Source: Natrialba chahannaoensis JCM 10990 (GTDB lineage Archaea; Halobacteriota; Halobacteria; Halobacteriales; Natrialbaceae). Taken from it: 64,000 nucleotides of DNA. Under the pieces are notes generated by a model. The model had not been told where the DNA came from, did no database searches, and worked only from the letters and a program-made list of their open reading frames with translations. Positions 8,563 to 18,720 of the stretch are shown here, piece after piece. A program made the translations under genes and the position numbers. Each line of letters begins with the position of its first letter. Position 1 is the stretch's first letter. The DNA lies in the NCBI RefSeq assembly GCF_000337135.1, contig NZ_AOIN01000096.1:16213-80212 (forward strand), read 5' to 3'.

Positions 8563-9534
8563 TCAGGGCCGTAGAACGACTTTCCCCGAACTCTTCCGGT
8601 CCTCGATATAGTGGTGTGCATCGGCCGCGTCCTCGAGTGCGAACTCCTCGCCGAGGACGACCTCGAGGTCGCCGCTGGTCAGTCCCTGTGTGAGTTCGGG
8701 GACGGCTTTCATGATCTTGCTCGGGTCGTGGTAGGAGGCCTGGCCGAGGTGGAAGCCGGAGACAGACTTGTTCTCGAAGAGGAGCCGGCGGTTCTCGGCT
8801 TCGGCTGGGACGCCGCTCGCGACCCCGTAGGTGACCATGCGGCCGAAGTGGGCCATTGCGTCGAGGCTGCGCTCGAAGACGTCGTCGCCGACGCTTTCGA
8901 GGACCAAATCGACACCCTCGCCGTCGGTTTCCTCGTCGATGACCTCTCGGAAGTCTGTCTCCGTATAGTTGATCGGATGATCACAGCCGAGATCGGCTGC
9001 GAGATCAAGTTTCTCCTGCGTGCTCGCGGTACCGAAGACCTCCGCGCCCGCGTTCGAGGCTAACTGGACGGCGGCGGTGCCGACGCCACCGGCGGCAGCC
9101 TGGATGAGTACGGTTTCGCCTTTCTCGAGTCCGCCCCACTCGAACAGACAGCTGTGAGCGGTGAGAAACTGGACGGGGAAGCCGGCGGCCTCCGCGAAGC
9201 TCATTCCCGCTGGAATCGGAAAGAGCATCTGGGCGTTCGCGGTGGCGTACTCGGCGTAGCCGCCGGTGTTGAGCATCGCAACGACGCGGTCACCCTCGTC
9301 TAGATCGACGCCCTCACCGGTGGCATCGATCGTGCCCGCGGCCTCCATACCTGGAACGTAGGTCGGCTCTGGGCCGCTCGGGTAGACGCCGCGGCGCTGC
9401 ATAATGTCCGCGAAGTTGATCCCGGTGGCCTCGACCTCGATCCGGACCTCGCCCGCGTCCGGTTCGGGGAGATCGGCGTCGGTAACCTCGAGTTGCGAGC
9501 TGTCTCCGTACGCTGTTACCTCGATAGCCTGCAT
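8563..9534 (-). CDS. NADPH:quinone oxidoreductase (zeta-crystallin-like MDR family)
   Basis: A 323-aa medium-chain dehydrogenase/reductase lacking the zinc ligands of alcohol dehydrogenases. It has the GroES-like N-terminal domain with a conserved NFADIMQRRGVYP motif and the Rossmann motif (AAAGGVGTAAVQLA). This pattern is typical of quinone oxidoreductases that reduce quinones or enals with NADPH in the cytosol. I chose the ATG giving MQAIEVTAYG; an ATG/GTG further upstream adds only nine atypical residues. Length is normal for the family. Confidence 0.85.
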   Translation of the reverse strand: MQAIEVTAYGDSSQLEVTDADLPEPDAGEVRIEVEATGINFADIMQRRGVYPSGPEPTYVPGMEAAGTIDATGEGVDLDEGDRVVAMLNTGGYAEYATANAQMLFPIPAGMSFAEAAGFPVQFLTAHSCLFEWGGLEKGETVLIQAAAGGVGTAAVQLASNAGAEVFGTASTQEKLDLAADLGCDHPINYTETDFREVIDEETDGEGVDLVLESVGDDVFERSLDAMAHFGRMVTYGVASGVPAEAENRRLLFENKSVSGFHLGQASYHDPSKIMKAVPELTQGLTSGDLEVVLGEEFALEDAADAHHYIEDRKSSGKVVLRP

Positions 9535-9648
9535 ACGCTTCCATTTGTAACACACTCGCATAAAAGTCAGCGAACGTGGAAGAACGTGTCAATCGTTGTC
9601 GACGGGGGCGTCGCCAGTGATGGGTGAGACGGAAACCAAACGACGCGA

Positions 9649-11394
9649 CTACTCCTCCCAGCCCTGATGGGTGGGATGAAGGTCGGTTTCGTCGTGGTTG
9701 GCTCCTTGTTCCCAGACGCCGCCACTTTCACCGCTCGGACCGCGACGGGTCTTCCACTCGAACTCGCCGGGGTCCTCGATGGTGACTTCCCAGACGTTGC
9801 CCGCTGTCCAGGTGGCCTCGATTCCGCCGCCCCAGTTCGTGAGTACGTCCGTGCTCCCGGTGACGTAGACGGACTCACCGTAGTCGACGTCAACCGTCAT
9901 CTGGATCGTAATTTCGTCGGTGTCGCCGTCGTCATCATCGCCGTCTCCATTGTCCCCGTCATCTTCCTCATCAGGCGCATACATGACCCATCCCGCAGCC
10001 GGAACCGAAATTTCGACCCACCCCTCGTCGTTGGTGGTAACCGGTTGCTGCCCGCCGGCGTGATCGACGAGTGTCTCGTTCGGCCAGGACGTTTCGACCC
10101 AGTCAGTCCACTCGGTCGACTCGTGTGTATTGATGCCCGCCAACAGATTTCCGCTGCGCTCGAAGACATACGTATCGTGCTCGACGTGACGGTCGATCAC
10201 CTCGCCGTAGGCGAACTCCTGGGAGACAGAGACGAGATCACGGAACGCCTCGTTGTCGAGTTCCGACCGATCCTCGGGCCCGGAACGGTACACCATCGGC
10301 ATGCCAGCGTACGCGAGAACGAACGCCTCGGCGAGTTCGACCGCACGGCCCTCTGCCTCACCCTCGGTTACACCTGGACCGACGGTATCGTGATTCTGCG
10401 CGAAGGTGACCGCGACGCTTGGCTCGTGGTGTACGACGCCGTTCGCCGCGTCCTGTGAGAGCGCTTCCATGCTGCCGCCCTCGAACGCGTCGACGATGGC
10501 GTCGTACAGCGGGAAGTCGAACACAGTCATCCCGGTGTCGGCGAATTCGAGTAGCCGATCGATGTCGTAGTCCCAGATTTCACCGACGCGCCAGAGATCG
10601 AGGTCGTCTGCGAGTGCGTTGATCTCGGACTCGAAGTACCACGGCCAGACGTGACCAGCGGCGTCGTACCGGAGCCCGTCGGCACCGAGGGCGTCGATCT
10701 GCTGGATGTAGTCCTCGTGGGCCTGCTGTACAGTCGCGAGTTCGACATCGAACGACGGGAGTCCGAGGAGGTCGCACTCGTACTCCGCTGCCTCCCCGTC
10801 CAGTTGGCAGTCCTCGCCCAGCGTCCCGTTGTCGTGGAAGTGTTCGTCGCGGTCGAACTGCGGGAGTTCAACGTAGCCGTCGGGCCCGTCTGTGGCAGCC
10901 ATATGGTTCAACACAACGTCGACGATGACCTCGATGTCGTGGTCGTGGCAGGTGTCGATCAGCGACTCGAGTTCGCTCTCGGTGCCGAGGGTCGAATCGA
11001 GATCCTGCAGGTCGACTGGCTGGTAGCCGACCGGTGGGTGTGGGTCCCGAAAGCCGTACGGTGAGGTCTCGTCGTAGAAGCCGTACTCGCCGTCGTAGGA
11101 GAGGTCGTCCCAATCGAGTTTGCCTCGCGCAGGCTGTTGAACCCAGATCCTATCGATGCCGGCGCTGTCGAGGCGGGGAACATCGGCCTCGATGTCGGTC
11201 CACGTCGCGTGGAAGTACTGGTAGGCAACCGTTCCATCCGCAGCGTCGGGCTGATCGGGCAGCGACTGGGCGCTCGTCACTCCGAGCGGTGAGCCGGAGA
11301 CTGCGAGCGCTCCGAGGGCTGCACTGGCTTTCATGAGGGAACGTCGGTCGATCCCCACGGATTGATTCTTCCTGTGGCTGTGGTTATCTCCCAT
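9649..11394 (-). CDS. Tat-exported alpha-amylase (GH13) with a C-terminal starch-binding-like domain
   Basis: A 581-aa secreted glycoside hydrolase. It has a Tat signal (R17-R18, DRRSLMKASAALG) with probable cleavage after TSAQ. The TIM barrel carries all four GH13 regions: DVVLNH (159-164), LRYDAAGH with nucleophile D244, GEIWD with acid/base E272, and FAQNHD with D336. The barrel is followed by a short beta domain, an acidic Asp/Gly linker, and a C-terminal beta domain (about 495-581) resembling CBM20-type starch binding, with many Trp residues. The expected role is extracellular breakdown of alpha-1,4-glucans. I chose the ATG giving MGDNHSHRKN, since upstream in-frame residues would bury the signal. 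Confidence 0.9.
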   Translation of the reverse strand: MGDNHSHRKNQSVGIDRRSLMKASAALGALAVSGSPLGVTSAQSLPDQPDAADGTVAYQYFHATWTDIEADVPRLDSAGIDRIWVQQPARGKLDWDDLSYDGEYGFYDETSPYGFRDPHPPVGYQPVDLQDLDSTLGTESELESLIDTCHDHDIEVIVDVVLNHMAATDGPDGYVELPQFDRDEHFHDNGTLGEDCQLDGEAAEYECDLLGLPSFDVELATVQQAHEDYIQQIDALGADGLRYDAAGHVWPWYFESEINALADDLDLWRVGEIWDYDIDRLLEFADTGMTVFDFPLYDAIVDAFEGGSMEALSQDAANGVVHHEPSVAVTFAQNHDTVGPGVTEGEAEGRAVELAEAFVLAYAGMPMVYRSGPEDRSELDNEAFRDLVSVSQEFAYGEVIDRHVEHDTYVFERSGNLLAGINTHESTEWTDWVETSWPNETLVDHAGGQQPVTTNDEGWVEISVPAAGWVMYAPDEEDDGDNGDGDDDDGDTDEITIQMTVDVDYGESVYVTGSTDVLTNWGGGIEATWTAGNVWEVTIEDPGEFEWKTRRGPSGESGGVWEQGANHDETDLHPTHQGWEE

Positions 11395-11568
11395 TGCAAC
11401 CAGGACAATCACATGAGAAGTAATAATACATAATGAATTTACCAACAGTTCGAAAGAGTATCATTCGATGAACTGACACAGCGGATCGACGTCGCGTTCG
11501 CGAGTGAGTGTGACACTCCCCGACCCACCTTCGCATCGTTTAAGACCGCGCTGACTGCATGTCGTGGT

Positions 11569-13050
11569 ATGAGCAACGAGAGTCAGGAACTCGGTATCAC
11601 CGAGTCGAAATCGCACAAACCTGGTGAGTGGTACGCCGAGGTTGTCCAGAAGGCGAACCTCGCGGACTACGCACCGATGGGCGGATTCATCGTTACGAAA
11701 CCCCGCGGCTACGCCCTCTGGGAGGGCATCCAGGACGCTCTCGACGGCTGGTTCAAGGAGACCGGCGTCGACAACGTCTACTTCCCGATGTTCATCCCTG
11801 AGAGCTTCTTAGAGCGGGAGAAGGACATCGTCGAAGGTTTCGACCCCGAGGTCGCCTGGGTCACCTACGGCGGCCACGACGAACTCGAGGAGCGCCTCGC
11901 CGTGCGCCCGACCAGTGAGTCGATCATCGCGCCGTTCATGGCAGACTGGACCCGCAGCCACCGTGACCTGCCGCTGCGACTGAACCAGTGGTGTTCGGTC
12001 GTCCGCTGGGAAGCCACGGAGACGAAGCCGTTCTTCCGCACGAAGGAGTTCATGTGGCAAGAGGGCCACACTGCCCACGCGACCGACGAGAGCGCCTGGG
12101 AGGAGGTCTGGACTCGCCTCGACCAGTACGAGAAGGTCTACGAGGAGGTCCTTGCAATCCCCGTCCTGCGCGGGAAGAAACCCGAACACGACAAGTTCCC
12201 CGGTGCGGACACCACGACCACGGTGGAGGCGTTGATGCCCGACGGCAAGTCCGTTCAGGGCGCGACCAGCCACAACCTCGGCCAGAGCTTCGCCGAGGCG
12301 TTCGACATCTCGTTCGTCGACGAAGACGAGGCGGAGCAAACCGCTTACACCACCTCGTGGGGCCTCTCCTGGCGCGCACTCGGTGCGCTCATCATGACCC
12401 ACTCCGACGACCAGGGGCTCGTACTCCCACCCACCATTGCGCCCACGCAGGTTGCCATCGTCCCCATCTGGCAGGAGGACACGAAAGACGACGTACTCGA
12501 GTACTCCCAGAATATCGCGGACGAACTCGATGACGCTGGCTTCAGCGTCGAACTCGACGACCGCGACGAGCGCAATCCCGGCTTCAAGTTCAACGAACAC
12601 GAACTCAACGGCGTCCCGCTTCGACTCGAGATCGGACCATACGAGGTCGAGGACGAGGAAGTCACGCTCGTTCACCGGCCCGACAACGAGGAAGCCGTCG
12701 AGGATCGTGACGGCATTGTCGATGCAGTCGACGACCATCTGGAGACGATCTTCGACAAGCTGTACGACACGGCAGCTGAGAATCTCGAGGAGAACGTTCG
12801 CGAGGCCCACAGTCCAGAGGACATCCTCGGGACGCTCGGCAAGCACGGCGGCTACGTGAAGACGCCGTGGTGTGGCGACGAAGCCTGTGAGGAGGTTATC
12901 AAGGAGAAAATCGCCGCCGAAATCGTCATGCAGCCCCTCGAGGACGAGGGCGGCACGACGGCAGGCGAGGTTCCCGAACCCGACCACGACGAGTGTGGCG
13001 TCTGTGGCGACGCAGCCGACGAGGTCGCATACTTCGCGAAATCGTACTGA
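11569..13050 (+). CDS. proS: Prolyl-tRNA synthetase, archaeal type
   Basis: A 493-aa class II aminoacyl-tRNA synthetase that charges tRNA(Pro). Class II motif 2 is clear (RLNQWCSVVRWE, then FFRTKEFMWQEGHTAH), and motif 3 lies near the GWGLSWRA-like segment. An anticodon-binding domain follows (about 290-395). The C-terminal zinc domain of archaeal/eukaryotic-type ProS has the cysteine pairs WCGDEAC and ECGVCG and ends in the conserved Tyr. Length and order match archaeal ProS. It is divergent from the amylase gene. Confidence 0.96.
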   Translation: MSNESQELGITESKSHKPGEWYAEVVQKANLADYAPMGGFIVTKPRGYALWEGIQDALDGWFKETGVDNVYFPMFIPESFLEREKDIVEGFDPEVAWVTYGGHDELEERLAVRPTSESIIAPFMADWTRSHRDLPLRLNQWCSVVRWEATETKPFFRTKEFMWQEGHTAHATDESAWEEVWTRLDQYEKVYEEVLAIPVLRGKKPEHDKFPGADTTTTVEALMPDGKSVQGATSHNLGQSFAEAFDISFVDEDEAEQTAYTTSWGLSWRALGALIMTHSDDQGLVLPPTIAPTQVAIVPIWQEDTKDDVLEYSQNIADELDDAGFSVELDDRDERNPGFKFNEHELNGVPLRLEIGPYEVEDEEVTLVHRPDNEEAVEDRDGIVDAVDDHLETIFDKLYDTAAENLEENVREAHSPEDILGTLGKHGGYVKTPWCGDEACEEVIKEKIAAEIVMQPLEDEGGTTAGEVPEPDHDECGVCGDAADEVAYFAKSY

Positions 13051-13549
13051 CACGTCACCGATTCAGTCTCCTCACTATCACGCCTCCGAGTCCGACCGAC
13101 CACACGCAGGTTTTCGCTTTATCACGGCACGGTAGTGGTGAGTGTATCGTGCGTGCTCGCCTGTCTAACCGTCTGTCAGCACAAATCGCAATACTGGACG
13201 TTGATGGTGGAAGCAACGGGAGCGACCACCTGCTGCGTAACGAGTCACTCAGCAACACCTAATGGTTTAACCCAAGAGTGCTTACCAATGGCGTCAAAAC
13301 TACTGGTGTGGTGTTCACTCTGATGGGTGAACACTGCGTGCCTCTGACACTTTCCTGCGCTGTTTCGGCCGCTACTGTGACCGAGACAACTCTCTAGCAC
13401 AGTGGACAGTACTCGAGACCGAATACACAAACCGACGCTTCTCACTCAGCTACTGTCGAAATATATACCTTATATCCATGCATATGCGTCTATAATACAC
13501 TTAGTCATTATGGAGTATCCTCTTATATCCGCTCTCGGAAGGACGCGGT
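13051..13549. other. Long intergenic region upstream of gltB
   Basis: 499 bases with no credible gene. The right-hand 110 bases (about 13440-13549) are markedly AT-rich with several TATA-like stretches (ATATATACCTTATAT and TATAATACAC), so this is probably a regulated promoter region for gltB. A hairpin-forming inverted repeat is listed separately. Confidence 0.5.
13311..13334. promoter_or_regulatory. Perfect 8-bp inverted repeat upstream of gltB
   Basis: GTGTTCAC at 13311-13318 and its exact reverse complement GTGAACAC at 13327-13334 are separated by eight bases. A 16-base centre-to-centre spacing, about 1.5 helical turns, suits a dimeric DNA-binding protein. It could also form a hairpin. 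It lies about 215 bases before the gltB start, so it may be an operator or part of a terminator following proS. Confidence 0.35.
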
Positions 13550-16500
13550 ATGCCACAGCCACACAGAGCACCATCCACCGGCCGTTCGCAGGGGCTCGCA
13601 GCGCCTACGGACGACCGGTCGAACTGCGGTGTCGGCGTCGTCATGGACCTCGATGGTGGGTCGAGCCACGACATCGTCGCTGAGAGTCTCGATCTCCTTG
13701 TCAACCTCGAACACCGAGGCACCACCGGCGCTGAATCGAACACCGGCGACGGGGCGGGGATCATGCTGCAGACGCCCCACGATTTCTTCGACCAGATACT
13801 CGAGACCAACCTTCCCGAACCGGGCAGCTACGCCGTTGGCTCCCTCTTCTTCCCAACCGATGACACTGCCCGCACGAGCCTCGTCTCGTTGCTTGAGGAT
13901 ACCTTCGAGAGCTACGACCTCGACGTGCTCGCCTGGCGTGACGTTCCCACCGAAAATGACGGCCTTGGCGCGACTGCACTCGAGTCGGAACCAGCTGTCT
14001 GGCAGGTCGTCGTCACGGCGACCGACGACGTGAGCGGCGACGAGTTCGACCGGCGACTGTACGTCGCGCGCCGGGCACTCGAGAACGCGGTTTCGGCAGC
14101 CGATATCGACGGGAGTGAGCGCTTCTACGTCTGCTCGCTCGACTCACAGACGGTCGTTTACAAGGGGCTGCTCAAGGGTGAGCAAGTTCCGTCCTACTAC
14201 CTGGATCTCACCGACGAGCGCCTGGAGTCGACGTTCGCGATGGTTCACGAGCGCTTCTCGACGAACACGCTGGGGGCCTGGCAGTTGGCCCATCCGCACC
14301 GGAACGTCATCCACAACGGCGAGTTCAACACGATTCAGGGGAACATCAACTGGATGCGCGCACGGGAGACGGACATCGAGAGCGACGTGTTGTCCGACCT
14401 CGACGCCGTCAAACCGATCATTGACGACCCCGAGCAGTCAGACACCGCAAGCGTCGACAACGCACTCGAACTCCTCCTGCAGGACGGCCGCGACTTGGCC
14501 CACGCCCTTCGGATGCTCGTCCCCGAGGCCTGGCGCGGCGACGAGTCGATGCCACGAGAGCGCAGAGACTGGTACGACTTCCACGCCTCGCTGGTCGAGC
14601 CGTGGGACGGCCCCGCCCTCGTCGCGGCGACCGACGGTGATCGCATCGGAGCCGTGCTCGATCGCAACGGCCTCCGTCCCTGCCGGTACGACGTGACGAC
14701 GGACAACCGCCTCATCATGGCGAGTGAAGCCGGCGCGATCGAAACCGACCCCGCCGAGATTTCCGAGCGCGGCCGCCTCCAGCCGGGACAGCTCTTCCTC
14801 GCCGACCCCGAGGAGGGTCGGGTCATCCCCGACAATGAGATCTTCGCCGACCTCACTGACGAGCGTTACAGTGAGTGGGTCGCCCAGGAGCAGGTCCGCC
14901 TCGCAGACATCCGGGAGACCGAGGACAGCGTGCCCCGTGATGCCGTCTCAAACCTGCGCGACCAGCAGGTCGCGTTCGGCTACACGCACGACGAACTCGA
15001 GAACCTCCTCGAGCCGATGACGACCAAGGGCAAGGACCCGGTTGGCTCGATGGGTGACGACACACCGCTGTCGGTCCTCACCGAGTACAACCGACCGCTG
15101 TTCTCGTACTTCAAGCAGCTGTTCGCACAGGTGACGAACCCGCCCCTCGACTACATCCGTGAGGAACTCGTCACGAGCCTCGAGAGCCGGCTTGGGTACC
15201 AGCGGAACCTGCTCGACGAGTCGCCGGCTCACGCCCGCCAGCTCGTCGTCGACTCGCCCGTGCTGACCGACGCCGACCTCGCGTCGATCCGCGACTGTTC
15301 GACGAGCGGGATCACGGCGGCGACGATCGATATTACCTACGAGCCCACCTCGCCATCGGAATCCGCAGAATCCGCAGAATCCGCAGAACCCGCAGAACCC
15401 GCAAATCCTGCCGATGTGGGCGACGACCCAACCGGCGACCAGCTCCGAGAAGCCATCGAGCGCGTCCGCGAAGACGCCGTTGCAGCGATTGAGGATGGCC
15501 ACGACGTGCTCATTCTCTCAGATCGCGGCGTCAACGACGAGCGGGTTGCGATTCCGAGCCTGCTCGCGACGGGCGGCGTCCACCACCACCTCGTGCGCAA
15601 CGGCCTGCGAAACCACGTCGGCCTCGTCGTCGAGTCCGGCGAACCACGCACCGTCCACCAGCTCGCGACGCTCGTCGGCTACGGCGCTGGCGCGGTCAAC
15701 CCGTACCTGGCCTACCAGACCATCGCCGACCTCACGGCCGGCCCCGACGGCGCGGCTACCAAAACCGCCATCGACGCCTACATCGGCGCACTCGAGAACG
15801 GCCTCCTGAAGACGATGGCCAAGATGGGTATCTCGACCGTCGAGAGCTACCAGGGAGCCCAGATCTTCGAAGCAGTGGGGCTGAATTCCGATCTCGTCGA
15901 GGAGTACTTCTCCGGCACCGAGAACCGCACCGAGGGTATCGGCCTCGCCGAAATCGAGGCGGACCTTCTCGAACGCCATGTGACGGCGTTCGGCGCAGAA
16001 GACGAGTCCGACCTCGACCGCTACGGCGAGTTCGAACACCGCTCTGACGGTCTCACCCACCAATGGAATCCAGAAACAGTCGGCACGCTCCAGCAAGCCG
16101 TTCGCTCGAACGACTACGAGCGCTACCAGGAATTTGCCGAGTTGGTCAACGACCAGAACCAGAATCTGCAGACGCTTCGGGGGCTACTCGAGTTCGACTC
16201 CGATTGCGACCCGGTCCTGATCGAGGAGGTCGAGCCGATCACAGCGATCGTCGAGCGGTTCTCGACGGCCGCGATGAGTCTGGGCTCGCTCTCGCCGGAG
16301 GCCCACGAGAACAACTCGATCGCGATGAACCGTATCGGCGGGAAGAGCAACTCGGGCGAGGGCGGCGAGCCCCCCGAGCGCTTCGGGACGGAGAAGGAGT
16401 GCAACGTCAAGCAGGTTGCCTCCGGCCGGTTCGGGGTCACTTCGACGTACCTCTCTTCGGCCGACGAACTGCAGATCAAGATGGCTCAGGGATCGAAGCC

Positions 16501-18199
16501 CGGCGAGGGCGGCCAGCTTCCCGGCGAGAAGGTCAACGAGATGATCGCCCACGTTCGAAAGTCGACTCCCGGCGTGGGGCTCATCTCGCCGCCGCCGCTG
16601 CACGACATCTACTCCATCGAGGACTTGAAGCAGCTGATCTTCGACCTGAAGGCGGCCAACGAGGATGCTGATATCAACGTCAAACTCGTCTCCGAAGCCG
16701 GCATCGGCACGGTCGCGGCGGGCGTCGCGAAGGCCAACGCCGACGTGGTGCACATTTCGGGTCACTCCGGCGGCACGGGTGCCTCGCCGCGCACGTCGAT
16801 CAAGAACGCGGGGCTCCCGTGGGAGCTCGGGCTGGCAGAGGCGAACCAGATGCTCTGTGAAACCGGCCTGCGCGACCGCATCCGTGTCTCCGCCGACGGC
16901 GGCATGAAGACCGGCCGCGACGTGGCCGTCGCCGCCCTGCTGGGTGCGGAGGAGTACGTCTTCGGCACGGCCTCGCTCGTCACCTCGGGGTGTGTGATGG
17001 CTCGCCAGTGTCACAAGAACACCTGTCCGGTCGGCGTCGCCACCCAGCGCGAGGATCTACGCAAGCGCTTCCCCGGCGAACCCGAGCACGTCATCAACTA
17101 CATGACGTTCATCGCCGAGGAACTGCGCGAGATCATGGCCGAGTTAGGGTTCAGGACCGTCGACGAAATGATCGGCCAGGTCGACGCCCTCGCCCAGCGC
17201 GACGATGTCGAGCACCCGAAGGCCCGGACCGTCGACCTCTCGGCTGTGCTTGCCGAGCCCGCCGGAGACGTACGTCGAAAGGTCTGTGAGCAGGACCACG
17301 GCCTCGACGACCAGCTCGACCGCGAGTTCATCGAGAGCGCGGCGGACGCGATCGACGGTGGGGAACCGGTCGCTCTCTCCACGGACGTAGCGAACGTCGA
17401 CCGCGCAGTCGGCGCGATGCTCTCGAACCGGATCACCAGCCGCTACGGCGAGGCCGGCCTCCCGGCGGACACGATCACGGCCGATCTCGAGGGCACCGCC
17501 GGCCAGAGCTTCGGTGCGTTCCTCGCGAGCGGCGTCTCGATGCACCTGACCGGTGCCGCGAACGACTACGTCGGGAAGGGTCTCTCGGGTGGAAAAATCA
17601 CCGTCCGAACACCGGAGAACGCGGCCTACGATCCGAGCCAGAACGTCGCGATCGGCAACGTCGCGCTCTACGGCGCAACCGACGGCCAGCTGTACGTCAA
17701 CGGCGTCGCAGGCGAGCGCTTTGCCGTCCGCAACTCCGGCGCGAAGGCTGTCGTCGAGGGCGTCGGCGATCACGGCTGTGAGTACATGACCGGCGGCGTC
17801 GTCGCCGTCCTCGGCGAGACCGGCACGAACTTCGCAGCCGGCATGTCCGGCGGTGTCGCCTACGTCTACGACCCAGACAGCGAATTCGAACGGAAGGCAA
17901 ACACCGGAATGGTTTCACTCCACGACGACCTCGAGGACGAAGATGAGGAGATGCTACGCCGCCTCGTCGAGAACCACGTCGCCTACACGGGCTCCGAACG
18001 CGGTAGCGAACTGCTCGAGGACTGGGCGTGTGCACTGGACGCCTTCGTGAAGATCATGCCCAATGCGTATCACAAGGCGATCACCGAACAGGGATCGGAC
18101 GACGTTCGGGGCGAACTACCCGGGGTGCCCGAAACCGAGACTGAGTCGGACGCCGACGCAGACGCTGAATCCGCCGGATTCGCCGCGAGCGACGATTGA
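13550..18199 (+). CDS. gltB: Glutamate synthase, large (GOGAT) subunit
   Basis: A 1549-aa protein that converts glutamine plus 2-oxoglutarate to two glutamates. Domain order is complete. The N-terminal type II glutamine amidotransferase has nucleophile C26 (SNCGVGVV), exposed after removal of a 25-residue propeptide. The central domain contains a low-complexity linker. The FMN-binding synthase domain carries the [3Fe-4S] motif (SGCVMARQCHKNTCPVG, near residue 1150). The C-terminal GXG beta-helix domain follows. No gltD is adjacent, so electrons may come from ferredoxin or an unlinked partner. The acidic 30-residue tail after the last domain is typical halophile decoration. Confidence 0.95.
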   Translation: MPQPHRAPSTGRSQGLAAPTDDRSNCGVGVVMDLDGGSSHDIVAESLDLLVNLEHRGTTGAESNTGDGAGIMLQTPHDFFDQILETNLPEPGSYAVGSLFFPTDDTARTSLVSLLEDTFESYDLDVLAWRDVPTENDGLGATALESEPAVWQVVVTATDDVSGDEFDRRLYVARRALENAVSAADIDGSERFYVCSLDSQTVVYKGLLKGEQVPSYYLDLTDERLESTFAMVHERFSTNTLGAWQLAHPHRNVIHNGEFNTIQGNINWMRARETDIESDVLSDLDAVKPIIDDPEQSDTASVDNALELLLQDGRDLAHALRMLVPEAWRGDESMPRERRDWYDFHASLVEPWDGPALVAATDGDRIGAVLDRNGLRPCRYDVTTDNRLIMASEAGAIETDPAEISERGRLQPGQLFLADPEEGRVIPDNEIFADLTDERYSEWVAQEQVRLADIRETEDSVPRDAVSNLRDQQVAFGYTHDELENLLEPMTTKGKDPVGSMGDDTPLSVLTEYNRPLFSYFKQLFAQVTNPPLDYIREELVTSLESRLGYQRNLLDESPAHARQLVVDSPVLTDADLASIRDCSTSGITAATIDITYEPTSPSESAESAESAEPAEPANPADVGDDPTGDQLREAIERVREDAVAAIEDGHDVLILSDRGVNDERVAIPSLLATGGVHHHLVRNGLRNHVGLVVESGEPRTVHQLATLVGYGAGAVNPYLAYQTIADLTAGPDGAATKTAIDAYIGALENGLLKTMAKMGISTVESYQGAQIFEAVGLNSDLVEEYFSGTENRTEGIGLAEIEADLLERHVTAFGAEDESDLDRYGEFEHRSDGLTHQWNPETVGTLQQAVRSNDYERYQEFAELVNDQNQNLQTLRGLLEFDSDCDPVLIEEVEPITAIVERFSTAAMSLGSLSPEAHENNSIAMNRIGGKSNSGEGGEPPERFGTEKECNVKQVASGRFGVTSTYLSSADELQIKMAQGSKPGEGGQLPGEKVNEMIAHVRKSTPGVGLISPPPLHDIYSIEDLKQLIFDLKAANEDADINVKLVSEAGIGTVAAGVAKANADVVHISGHSGGTGASPRTSIKNAGLPWELGLAEANQMLCETGLRDRIRVSADGGMKTGRDVAVAALLGAEEYVFGTASLVTSGCVMARQCHKNTCPVGVATQREDLRKRFPGEPEHVINYMTFIAEELREIMAELGFRTVDEMIGQVDALAQRDDVEHPKARTVDLSAVLAEPAGDVRRKVCEQDHGLDDQLDREFIESAADAIDGGEPVALSTDVANVDRAVGAMLSNRITSRYGEAGLPADTITADLEGTAGQSFGAFLASGVSMHLTGAANDYVGKGLSGGKITVRTPENAAYDPSQNVAIGNVALYGATDGQLYVNGVAGERFAVRNSGAKAVVEGVGDHGCEYMTGGVVAVLGETGTNFAAGMSGGVAYVYDPDSEFERKANTGMVSLHDDLEDEDEEMLRRLVENHVAYTGSERGSELLEDWACALDAFVKIMPNAYHKAITEQGSDDVRGELPGVPETETESDADADAESAGFAASDD
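15359..15403 (+). repeat. Five 9-bp tandem units inside gltB
   Basis: GAATCCGCA occurs three times and then GAACCCGCA twice, all in frame, encoding ESA ESA ESA EPA EPA. The block sits in an interdomain linker of GltB (about residues 601-627), where length variation is harmless. It is probably prone to slippage and useful as a strain marker. Confidence 0.9.
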
Positions 18200-18720
18200 G
18201 CGGATCGGTGTCCTCCTTTCCGACTGGCACACCAAGGGGCTGTACACAGGGAGCCGTACTCGAGTTCGACTGCTATCTGCTTCGTTCTGCAACCGGAGAC
18301 GAGGTGCCCACATACCAGCAGGTGGCATGGAAATAATCAGATGTCGGTTACGGTACCCAGTGACGACTAGAATATCCATTCTTCGACTCTGCTACTAGTA
18401 GCGTATCAGAACCACTTGTCGTGAATCCTCTCACATGAACGATCGAATCGACGAACAAATACAGGAGCTCAGTCGTCGATTAACGCGATCGCCAAGACTG
18501 ACCACGTGATACTGGCGTCGCGTCACCGCAGTTTCGAGTACCGCGTCCTACCTGGCGGGTGTCGTTTGATCCTGGCACGATCTGATCCAGTCAGGGTAGT
18601 CGCGGCAAGAGTCAGTCGGCTGTTGGGTCACCGAGTTCAGGTTTTCACCTCCATTACGGCTACACCTTTTACGCCGACTAACTTAATCTTTAGCATCGTC
18701 TAATCATTTATCCGCAATCG
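18200..18720. other. Intergenic region between gltB and the AhpD-like gene
   Basis: 521 bases between convergent genes, less biased in base use than its neighbours. Apart from one 24-codon open frame (listed separately), I see no credible gene, RNA or repeat. The last 60 bases contain T-rich stretches (AACTTAATCTTTAGC and TCATTTATCC) that may help end transcription. Confidence 0.45.
18435..18509 (+). CDS. Very short ORF, possible remnant N-terminus
   Basis: ATG to TGA gives 24 residues, MNDRIDEQIQELSRRLTRSP and four more. The first 17 residues look like a charged amphipathic helix of the kind that begins many haloarchaeal proteins. After that the frame ends and no continuation is seen in other frames. 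It is either a truncated gene start or chance. Confidence 0.2.
   Translation: MNDRIDEQIQELSRRLTRSPRLTT

Noticed and set aside
11809-13053. 414-codon frame opposite proS
   Set aside because: Antisense shadow of a confidently identified gene.
18540-18600. TTTGATCCTGGCAC resembling the start of a 16S rRNA
   Set aside because: Only about a dozen bases agree and nothing downstream looks like rRNA.
18506-18703. 65-codon frame in the gltB/AhpD gap
   Set aside because: No codon bias, no recognisable peptide features, and no promoter-like sequence before it.
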